Source: Phoronis ovalis (taxonomy: Eukaryota; Phoronida; Phoronidae). From it: 16,055 bases of DNA. The notes beneath the pieces are model-generated. The model did not search any database. It saw only the letters and a program-made list of their open reading frames with translations, and was not told the DNA's origin. Made by a program: the position numbers and the translations under genes. Positions 9,222 to 16,055 of this stretch are shown here, in pieces. The DNA lies in contig JAOXYB010025103.1 in the NCBI GenBank assembly GCA_028565635.1, positions 1-16,055 of the forward strand. The letters run 5' to 3'. How positions within the stretch are numbered: position 1 is the first letter of the stretch; each line of letters opens with the position of its first letter.

Positions 9222-12200
9222 CTGAAATTACAACAAGTATTTTACAGTATACATATAATTATAATTTTAACTAATCAACTATAGCGTAGTAATCTATATT
9301 AATTCCTCCTACGTATTGAAACCTCGGGATATGAACTCGATATATATGTACATCGCAATTTATTTTTAGGGCAAATAACAATACATATACCATATTTTGT
9401 ATAAGGACTTCACGTCAACTGTTACAACTTTACGTCAGGAATATTAGACTTTACCCACCTTCACTCGCTTAGTAATGTTGATACGCTGACGAGCTCGAGA
9501 TCAGACCTACCGGACACAGAGAATAAAAGCCGAATTCCATGCATAAGCTAAGGGTGTTAATAAAAGATAGTTTTTATTCTTTTCTGCAGGCATTTTCACA
9601 AATTTGTGGTATCTTATCAGACCTGGAGAGCTGATGTCAGACAAACATATGAGTAGAATCAGGTCGCACTGACACAGAAACATGCTTACCTGGACATAAA
9701 AGCATATGCTATTGGATTGCAGCAGCTGTTGAATAGGGTCATCACATAAGTGATGTTTTTGGCCATGACGTAGTAATATGAAACACCCCATCTTAGATCC
9801 AGGTTCAACTGGACCACATTCCATATAAGGTATGGACCCCAACATAACGCAAACGTTACTATAACTACAACTAACATGCTGATTATCTAAAAGAAAGAAG
9901 AATAACAATATAAGTCATGAATATTGTAATTAGTTAGTCAGAATCCTCCACTACACATTGTAGCCAAAGCCTAAGCTTTGGTATAATCGGTGTGTGTCGG
10001 TGTTTGCTCATCGTCGCCTATCAGGGCTATTCTAGCTGTGATGACTAATCGTCGCCTATCAGGGCTATTCTAGCTATATGATGACTAGAGCTTGTTTTGC
10101 TTAGCGGACTGTAAATAAACTCTAGCAGAACAAAATAGTGATTTTCTATAACGTACACAATGTAAACAAGTACAAGCATTGTTTATATGTTTGAGAATCG
10201 TTCTTCAGTAATTTTAACAATATACGAAATTATGTACACATTGCACCTTGCATTTGCATAAACTATCATACCGTAACTTCCACACATTGCTAGTAACGGT
10301 AATATCAGGCTCTTTATTAATCAGTGAGAGTACAATGAATTTTAAACACAAAGGCTTCCAATAATACAGTATTAACAACGCAGCAAAGACAAACACGTAG
10401 CCTATAAGACGTGTCACTATACAGGAAAACACGGTGTGATAGTATCAGACGCAGGATGCAATGTTCATCAGTTGTAATAGTGTTATACCTTTTTCCGACT
10501 CTCAATTCCTGCTCGCTGCAGACAAGCCGAGGAAGAGCGTGGCATCATTAGGCCCTCAATACTCTGAGATTCTGGAAAGGTTTCAACTATTCTGGTATCT
10601 GGGTCGTTAGGCGTGGATTCTCGTCTACTGAAATTGTTCATATACATTTATTGTTATACTGTGATCGTTCACAATTTCCCGAACATCACTAGACAATTTA
10701 TCATGACTAGACATGGAAGGAAAAAATTCCAAAAATGACACTACCGCTGAGAAACACTCAAGATCGCTTTGGAAGTAGCTGAATTGATATTAGATCTGAA
10801 CTTCGCTAGAACTGAATAAGTATGCATGGACATCAATTAGTTTGTACTTACAGTCTTCTCATTGGACATGTTCCAAATCTCATGTTTGCAGATCTTTTAA
10901 CACTCGTCCACAGTGTTCGACTCACAGCTATGTAAGCAAAGGACATGATTCCCATGGGTATGATATAGAAAAGTAATAGACGATAGGAATGATAGATAAT
11001 AGCAAACAGACCATTTCTCCATGGTCGTTCACAGTGATATCTTGGCGTGTCCTTGGTGCCAACATCATAATGTTTCTAAAATTAGATATAAGTCATAAAT
11101 CCCAATTATGCATAAAAAAGTTAGAGACCAGAAGAGTACAGACCAGAGAACCTCCGCAATTCTTATTGAAAGTAGCACTGGGTAACCGTTAATGAATATT
11201 TAACTTGCTTGAGTTGTTATTTTAATTGTAGGTTGGTATAAGATTGCAACTTTCCTTATCTGTTGAATACATCACTTAAATGATTTAAATTGAAAAAAAT
11301 GGTTGCTAAGAAGTAGGATTAAAGGTCCTTGTATAGGTCCTGGTGTATCCACGTGACATTGTAGAAAGCGTTTTTAGGAATACTACTTCCTCTGATAAAT
11401 GACGAGAGTGTTTAGACCTTAGAATGTTACACATGATACAATATGATACTGTATCACATGTAACACTGTGTTAAGAATCATACCAATTCCTAAGGTATTA
11501 TACCATGGTTATACAATTTTGCTGCATGGCAACAATTCCACGGTATGAAAACAAAATCCCGGTCAACTCATTAGTTTTGAACTATTTGAAAAATAGGTCT
11601 GGAGATGTTTCCCTTTTTTAAATCGGCACAACTATATAAATGTATAAAGATATATTCACCGTTAAAAACAATACTGGTGAGGCTAAAAACAGGGAAACGC
11701 CCCAAACAGACATAACTATACGTTTAGCTCGTGACGTTGTACACATGTATTTGGCCCTCAAAGGATGACATATGGCATAGTACCTGTAAAAGGAGAAACT
11801 TTAATGACACCGTAGATGTAAGGTATCAGACAGAATTAGGTTTAAAATAATGAGTTTCACACAATCTATTTTATCCTGAAGCAAAGATGTGTCTGGTTTT
11901 GTATATTTTAGTTCATATGTCCTTTTTTCATACCTCTCTACACTCATAGCGGTAAGGTTTATTATTGAAGCGATGAAAGCCAAATCTTGAATAAAAGGTT
12001 GTAAGCGGCACAATGTTTCTCCAAAATTCCAAGTATACAATGACCCAAGATGAACAATCTACAGAAAATTAATAATATCTTTAAAGCAGTATATCTATCT
12101 GAGTACATACGACATTGTCATAAATGCCTGTGACACCAACTCCGAAATGGATGTATAGTGACCGAACTTCTGAGTGTGTATCCGATTGTGAGACGAGTTA

Positions 12201-13660
12201 TAAAACTAACTTCAGACATACACACTTCACAGTCAGTACAACATCATATTCGTTGTCATAGTGATCATCACAGTCATGGACATGGACATGACCTATTGAC
12301 GTCGTCATCGTCCATCGTCATCGTCACGGTCATTGTCATTATCATCGTCATCATCAGTATTATCATTATCACCACCATAATCGATCGTTCTCATTACCAT
12401 CATAATTAATCTAAAGATCTTCTTCATTAATACTATTTCTTACTGTGCCAGATAGAAACCTAGTCTAAAGCATTTCTTCAACAAAATGAACTCTTGAATT
12501 GTACTTACTGTTAACGGAATGCACACAACTATGATCATAAGATCTGCCACAGCGACACTAGTGAGAAAGACGTTAGTTACCGTTCGTGTTTTGATTGTCC
12601 TTGCCACAGTGTAGACAACTAATCCATTTCCTGAAATAAAATTCAAAAGTGCTTTCATATATATCTCACAAACAAAAGAAAACATTGATGATGTTAACTG
12701 AAACAAAAACAACCGTTTATAATCTCTTGATTTATATATAAAGCTATGGTTAGGCCCAGACGTTAGTTGAAAATTAAGGCATGGAACACTCATTTTATAA
12801 CGGATGGATTTATTCAGACTGCTGAAAGATTGGCTCCGTATGCGTTTGATTTTTCACTTTGATACACAGACTAAAAAAGGGCTTCTTTCTTCATATTTAA
12901 TTAAATTGCAGACAGGATCAGCTTTTTTGCAGAAACCTTTGAGAAAGCCAAGCATGTCTTTTGGCTTGCTTTAGTTACATAAAAGAAATGTTAGTTTCTT
13001 ACCTATTAATCCTGTCACAAACGTGACAGCGTAAATTACTAATCTAAGTATTCCTGATATGTTGTCTAGCCGCCATCCTGATAAATCAATAACTGGAGCT
13101 TCACTGTTTTCTTCAACTCTACTAATATTTGAAATTGCATCATAGCACCAACCAATCACAGGAAGGCAGAGAGTACCATTTGCTACGATCATGTATTTGT
13201 GCACATCAGAAATTGATATATTGAGACTTGACCATTCCGACCACCAATCAAATTCCTTATCCGCTCTCGTGTTTGGGTTCCAAGTTATATTATACGTATC
13301 GTTAATGGCAGATGATTCGTGGTAATTTGAGAACATATCCTCCAGCATATCCCCAAACAGGTTTGCTTCTGATTTGTTACTTTGACTCAGCAATAATCTT
13401 TGCAAATTTTGTGAATGTTCTTTATACGAGTTTGCCATGACGTTGGTGTAATTGTTTTTATTTCCAAGCGACGTATTACGTAGGAGGAAGCTATGTTCAG
13501 ATTTTCCCCGCAAAATTGTATCGTTTTGAAGTCCACTTTGTTTCCATGCATTAGCATCTGAAGAAGAAGTGGACAATAAAATTACATAGATGAGTGTTAC
13601 ATACTGTGCAGGGGAACGAAAAAAGTTTCCTGAACACAATACCTTGTTGTTTAGGTTCAT
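9041..13660 (-). CDS. Class A (rhodopsin-family) peptide-type GPCR, 8 coding exons
   Basis: Joined segments are 13003-13660, 12509-12630, 11934-12058, 11660-11783, 10852-11075, 10489-10627, 9690-9886 and 9041-9221: 1,770 nt, 589 residues plus TAA. All introns are GT-AG, and phases 1,0,2,0,2,0,2 close. Residues 1-38 contain a signal peptide. Residues 39-202 are an ectodomain with ten N-glycosylation sequons and one cysteine pair (165/172). Landmarks: Asn221 (N1.50), Asp249 (D2.50), Cys277, E301-R302-Y303, Cys358 in ECL2, CWGP (479-482) and NPIAY (521-525). A basic helix 8 is followed by a Cys cluster (540-545) suited to palmitoylation and a Ser-rich tail. The WNFG...C and ERYYAICHPLRAK stretches resemble receptors of the ghrelin/neuromedin U/TRH type, so a neuropeptide ligand acting at the plasma membrane through G proteins is inferred; the exact ligand is unknown. 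Confidence 0.88.
9222..9689 (-). other. GPCR intron 7
   Basis: 468 nt, GTAAGC to TTTCAG, phase 2. No coding or structured content seen. Confidence 0.75.
9690..9886 (-). CDS. GPCR coding exon 7: TM6, ECL3 and TM7
   Basis: Acceptor TTTCTTTTAG, donor GTAAGC. Encodes TM6 VTFALCWGPYLIW with the toggle-switch Trp480 and Pro482, and TM7 FNSCCNPIAYAF. Leaves phase 2 inside the Arg codon that begins helix 8. Confidence 0.92.
9887..10488 (-). other. GPCR intron 6
   Basis: 602 nt, phase 0. Contains the 38-bp tandem duplication at 10011-10088. Open frames at 10214-10505 minus are not supported by family motifs. Confidence 0.72.
10011..10088. repeat. Two-copy tandem repeat, period 38 bp
   Basis: A 27-bp stretch starting TCGTCGCCTATCAGGGCTAT at 10011-10037 recurs exactly at 10049-10075. 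GATGACTA follows each copy. It lies inside GPCR intron 6. Confidence 0.85.
10489..10627 (-). CDS. GPCR coding exon 6: third intracellular loop
   Basis: Acceptor ACAATTTCAG, donor GTATAA. Encodes 46 full codons plus one base, entirely cytoplasmic: RRESTPNDPD, a Ser cluster RSSSAC and a basic ESRKK end that runs into TM6. Frame stays open only in the phase demanded by exons 5 and 7, which supports it. Confidence 0.82.
10628..10851 (-). other. GPCR intron 5
   Basis: 224 nt, GTAAGT to TTTCAG, phase 2. Nothing further seen in it. Confidence 0.75.
10852..11075 (-). CDS. GPCR coding exon 5: ECL2 and TM5
   Basis: Acceptor CTAATTTTAG, donor GTAAGT. Encodes ECL2 with Cys358 (YHCERPW) and TM5 with the conserved Pro383 (FYIIPMGIMSFAY), then the start of ICL3 (RTLW). 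Enters phase 0, leaves phase 2. The plus-strand open frame over this exon is a shadow. Confidence 0.88.
11076..11659 (-). other. GPCR intron 4
   Basis: 584 nt, GTGAAT to TTTTAG, phase 0. Contains the inverted repeat at 11416-11496. Confidence 0.75.
11416..11496. repeat. Nested inverted repeat in GPCR intron 4
   Basis: Outer arms ACCTTAG (11416-11422) and CTAAGGT (11490-11496). The inner hairpin is 11425-11465, with 15-nt arms TGTTACACATGATAC and GTATCACATGTAACA that pair except for two central positions. Could be a small foldback element. Confidence 0.65.
11660..11783 (-). CDS. GPCR coding exon 4: ICL2 and TM4
   Basis: Too short to show as a long open frame. Acceptor CTTTTACAG, donor GTGAAT. 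Encodes YYAICHPLRAK, a basic second loop and TM4 with the conserved Trp329 and Pro338. Enters phase 2, leaves phase 0. Confidence 0.9.
11784..11933 (-). other. GPCR intron 3
   Basis: 150 nt, the shortest intron, splitting the ERY Arg codon (phase 2). Nothing else seen. Confidence 0.78.
11934..12058 (-). CDS. GPCR coding exon 3: ECL1 and TM3 up to the ERY motif
   Basis: Acceptor TTTTCTGTAG, donor GTATGA. Encodes the WNFG of ECL1, the disulfide Cys277, TM3 and ends within the Arg codon of ERY (AG|G, phase 2), an intron site found in many rhodopsin-family receptors. Confidence 0.9.
12059..12508 (-). other. GPCR intron 2
   Basis: 450 nt, phase 0. About a third is occupied by the imperfect TCA/ATC trinucleotide tract at 12255-12405. 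Confidence 0.75.
12255..12405. repeat. Imperfect TCA/ATC trinucleotide tract
   Basis: Long run of interrupted CAT, TCA, CGT and TTA triplets (for example GTCATCGTCATCGTC-type phrases). It yields a spurious plus-strand open frame rich in His, Ile and Val. Degenerate microsatellite inside GPCR intron 2. Confidence 0.75.
12509..12630 (-). CDS. GPCR coding exon 2: TM1 end, ICL1, most of TM2
   Basis: Acceptor TTTATTTCAG, donor GTAAGT. Enters phase 1, leaves phase 0. Encodes GNGLVVYTV (TM1), a basic first loop and the SVAVADL motif of TM2 with Asp249. Reading past the donor gives only intronic sequence. Confidence 0.9.
12631..13002 (-). other. GPCR intron 1
   Basis: 372 nt, GTAAGA to TTTCAG, phase 1, interrupting TM1. 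Nothing further seen in it. Confidence 0.75.
13003..13660 (-). CDS. GPCR coding exon 1: signal peptide, ectodomain, start of TM1
   Basis: The upstream reading frame opens with GTG, not ATG, so the true start is ATG at 13672 or 13660. I chose 13660 because a pyrimidine-rich TTTAG splice acceptor ends at 13663, directly before it. Choosing 13672 adds four residues. The hydrophobic YVTLIYVILL run (20-29) is the signal core. The ectodomain is acidic and rich in Asn and Ser, with sequons at Asn 46, 62, 70, 95, 120, 124, 147, 161, 178 and 200. Ends in phase 1 inside the Gly codon before N1.50; donor GTAAGA. Confidence 0.85.
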
Positions 13661-13693
13661 TTCTAAAGGCATGTAGAAAAATAACCTTGGCTG

Positions 13694-13701
13694 TTTATAT
13701 A
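13694..13701 (-). promoter_or_regulatory. TATA box candidate of the GPCR gene
   Basis: TATATAAA on the minus strand, 22-34 nt above the two candidate start codons. If used, transcription would begin almost at the ATG. The competing reading is that this lies in an intron ending at the acceptor at 13663. Confidence 0.3.
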
Positions 13702-14119
13702 ATACTTTTAAAATAAAACTCTTGTACTTCACACTTTGTTTATTTCCAGTTATTTCTCATTTTCCAGTTCATGTCCTGTTCTTATATACATTTTAAGAGT
13801 CAAAATAAAATCGATCAGAAATATTATCCATGTTTATTTTCGAAGCAGCTAAGTTGCCTTGCAAGATGGCTGTGGACGTATAAAAAAACGACCACTGTTA
13901 TATACATCAATGCCTTCAATTCAACACTGGCAGGCGCGGATACAAGGGGATTTCCACCGTTTTCTAGAACAATGTCACGACATTTCTGGGAGAAAACATT
14001 CCATGAAGACCCTATGAAAAGCAGGTTTCTTGTTTCTTGGCAAAGGGTCGAGGGTTCCTGACCGTTTTCCTCGGCTATGTTCCTCGTTTGCTTTAACCTG
14101 TATGAGCTCAGATTTACTT
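13702..14119. other. Upstream flank of the GPCR gene
   Basis: No convincing gene. Around 13930-13955 the phrase GGCAGGCGCGGATACAAGGG looks like a piece of an old interspersed repeat. The 96-codon plus-strand open frame here has no recognisable domain. Confidence 0.35.
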
Positions 14120-14173
14120 ATTTAAATCTAGGATATATAAAACTTAGAGTTTTATATATATCCTAGTTTAAAT
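14120..14173. repeat. Near-perfect AT-rich hairpin
   Basis: Arms ATTTAAATCTAGGATATA... and its complement ...TATATCCTAGTTTAAAT are about 24-26 nt each with small bulges, separated by a 3-nt loop (TAG). It could be a foldback element or a structured transcript. Confidence 0.75.
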
Positions 14174-14394
14174 GTACTGGGTATAATATGTTTTAAAATG
14201 AGTGTTCCTACTACATGTATTCAATAATCCCGCATACCAAATTTAATACGCCTCTTTAACAGCATTAGCACCCGTATTAGCAACTGTAAGATAATAAAGC
14301 TTAATCACTTCGGTGATACGGGTGTGATTAAAGTGAACGGATGTGTGAAATTGAAATAACAATTATAAACTAGAATCGCCTTTTAGCAAAGGCC

Positions 14395-15112
14395 AGGTTG
14401 CACAGAGAAAAAGTTGGATATTAGTATTACCTATTAGGATTATCCTGGAACCCATGGATGTTCAAATAGCTCTGGATGACCTTTACCTCTTGTCGAAAAT
14501 GTCATGATTGATTTTGATTGTTTGACCTCTGAATGACCATTTGGACCTCAACGTGAGCTAAGATAACCTCTAAATGATCGGGCAACTTCATTTTTGAACT
14601 TTTCATCAAATTTCTGGAAATTAATTGTTTGGACCTTTTGACCTCAAATTGATCATACGACCCCTAGAGTACCTTTAAATGACATAAACCCATATTTTTC
14701 GAAAGTTAAATGCAATTACAAGAGTTTAACCTTTTGATCCCTGAATGACCTTTTGACCTATAAGGTCAGCTAAGTTGACATAGGGATGACATATGTCAAA
14801 TTGTACGACTGTAGCACCACCAACATGCTAAAAAATAAAAATCTGACCTATAAAAGACCTCAAAAATCATCAAGGTGACCTAGGTCACCAGATATATTAA
14901 TTTTTAAACGTTTTAAGACATTTTTGAAATTTGACCTACTGACGTCAAATTAACCCCTGACCTAATTTGTGTATGTCTCCCTCACCAATAAGTCCACACC
15001 TTAAGTTTGACACCCATAGCTCAAGCGTCTTCAAGTTATAGATGTTTGAAAATTGGAAGAAAAAAATGAAAAAAAGTTAGAATCTCAATAGGTTGCACTT
15101 GCTGTGCAACCT
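14395..15112. mobile_element. TGACCT-rich interspersed element with terminal inverted repeats
   Basis: An 11-bp end AGGTTGCACAG at 14395-14405 is matched by its reverse complement CTGTGCAACCT at 15102-15112, bounding 718 bp. The right end itself forms a small palindrome (AGGTTGCAC, 5-nt loop, GTGCAACCT, 15090-15112). The interior is non-coding and dense in TGACCT/AGGTCA hexamers (about nine plus two). I see no clear target-site duplication. Most likely a non-autonomous DNA transposon or MITE-like repeat; TGACCT-rich repeats of this look occur in marine invertebrate genomes. Confidence 0.6.
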
Positions 15113-15189
15113 AATAATTCGGTATTTTGTCATTAAATGAAAGTTCACGAGTCTAAAATAAACTCATATATATCTTAATTACAGATGGT

Positions 15190-15225
15190 TCAAACATTAT
15201 ATTATTGTGTTATAACATAATATAA
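15190..15225. repeat. Small AT-rich inverted repeat
   Basis: TGTTATAACA flanked by TTATATTA and TAATATAA arms, with a 3-nt bulge. Weak, given the base composition. Confidence 0.4.
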
Positions 15226-16055
15226 CATGACAAATAGTGTTATTTTTTAAAAACAAATATCTCAAATGTTATAAAAATGGAAAATAACATAGAAATAATA
15301 AATTAAAAAATACGGAGCGAGCGAAAATTTATATTCTGATAAAAATCAAGACCCAGCAGGAATTAAGCTCAGCTTCTAACACTAAAACTACTGTAGCCGT
15401 CTCTCAGTCACGGATTCTCTAAAATAGGGGATGCAGTTTCCCTGCTGTAAGAAATTAACGGTCCATTGCAAGTGTTCTTATAGCTTATGCTGTCATCTGA
15501 TTCTAGTTATACATTTTGCAGATCTGAGAATAATTTTATGATTTAATATAGATGAGATAGGGGTCATATATGTGATGATAGAAATTTACCAACTGAATAT
15601 TTCCCCCCAAAATCCTTGACCTTGTTTCATAATTATTATTTAATTTTTTTAAATAGAATTTTTCAATTTTTAGAATTAGAAAAAAAATTAAAGATTTGTT
15701 TTCAACGATTTTAATAGAAAAACATAAATTAAAACGTGTCAAATATGCAATGTTAACCAATAAATCTGAAGTTTTGTCGATGTGTCTTAACACAAAATTA
15801 AATAGTTTGCAAGTATACACAAGTATGCAAATATCAAACTCCTGAGATGGTAAGGACCTAGTTTGTTACATATACAGCTATGCGTGTTTTAAGTCATGTG
15901 TGGCGCCCCGAGATGAAATGGTATTTCCTTTTATTGTCTAGTCACTTGATATATAATTTTTAAAATATTATAATAAAGCTAGATATCTGGGAAGAGTTCC
16001 TATGCACAACTTCGCCCGTTTATTAAATAAGGTTCTGTTCTTAGTATCGGAATTA
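15226..16055. other. Right-hand non-coding flank
   Basis: Very AT-rich. A phrase CGGAGCGAGCGAAAATTT near 15314 resembles repeat-derived DNA. The 94-codon minus open frame at 15536-15820 is low complexity and not a gene candidate. Confidence 0.45.

Noticed and set aside
9027-9284. 85-codon plus-strand open frame
   Set aside because: Antisense shadow of the last GPCR exon (helix 8 and tail).
9507-9908. 133-codon minus-strand open frame
   Set aside because: Overlaps the TM6-TM7 exon in another frame; no GPCR motif in that frame and the correct frame is clear.
12158-12409. His/Ile/Val-rich plus-strand open frame
   Set aside because: Product of the trinucleotide repeat in GPCR intron 2, read in frame.
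13661-13732. N-terminal extension of the GPCR beginning MKYKSF
   Set aside because: The codon at 13732 is GTG, not ATG. The segment spans a TATA-like box and a splice acceptor, so it is upstream DNA.
15301-15330. GCGAGCGAAAATTT phrase as a transposon end
   Set aside because: Resembles repeat-derived DNA, but I find no partner end or duplication, so no element can be bounded.
1-16055. CRISPR array, bacterial operon, or viral genes
   Set aside because: No regularly spaced repeats, no dense coding, and spliced animal genes throughout. No reverse transcriptase, integrase or transposase motifs seen.

Overview
The window is nuclear DNA from an invertebrate animal: AT-rich, with long non-coding tracts, small exons bounded by GT-AG introns, TATA-like boxes and AATAAA signals. 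There is no bacterial or viral gene organisation. The protein types (a secreted stand-alone reeler-domain protein and a class A peptide-type GPCR) and a TGACCT-rich interspersed repeat fit a lophotrochozoan, most likely a mollusc. That placement is inference, because no species-specific marker is visible. All genes recognised lie on the minus strand.

Left part (1-5300): two tandem, head-to-tail copies of a reeler-domain gene. The downstream copy (A) enters from the left edge and shows only its first coding exon (333-528). The complete copy (B) has three coding exons (4891-5086, 2939-3176, 1912-2146) with matching phases. It encodes 222 residues: signal peptide, reeler domain, Pro/Glu/Thr-rich stalk and a hydrophobic C-terminal tail that could be a GPI signal or membrane anchor. 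The reeler family includes invertebrate 'putative defense protein' and haemocyte/nodulation factors, so an immune or surface-recognition role is the best guess.

Middle (5100-9040): about 4 kb without a convincing gene. It holds AT-rich spacer, the probable 3' UTR of the GPCR and a CTCF-like motif.

Right part (9041-13672): a complete eight-coding-exon rhodopsin-family GPCR, reconstructed here by joining splice sites. With the start at 13660 it is 589 residues, and all intron phases close. It has a signal peptide, an N-glycosylation-rich ectodomain of about 165 residues, seven membrane segments with the N1.50, D2.50, ERY, CWxP and NPxxY landmarks, the TM3-ECL2 cysteine pair, a short basic third intracellular loop, and a helix 8 followed by a Cys cluster. 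Its core resembles peptide-hormone receptors of the ghrelin/neuromedin U/TRH-receptor type. The ligand cannot be named.

Far right (13700-16055): upstream of the GPCR. It holds a long AT-rich hairpin and a roughly 718-bp element (14395-15112) with 11-bp inverted ends and many TGACCT motifs, probably a non-autonomous transposon. The two gene types show no evidence of working together. The notable points are rapid divergence between the reeler copies, a 14-bp promoter block shared by them, the GPCR's large glycosylated ectodomain, and the nuclear-receptor-half-site-rich repeat.
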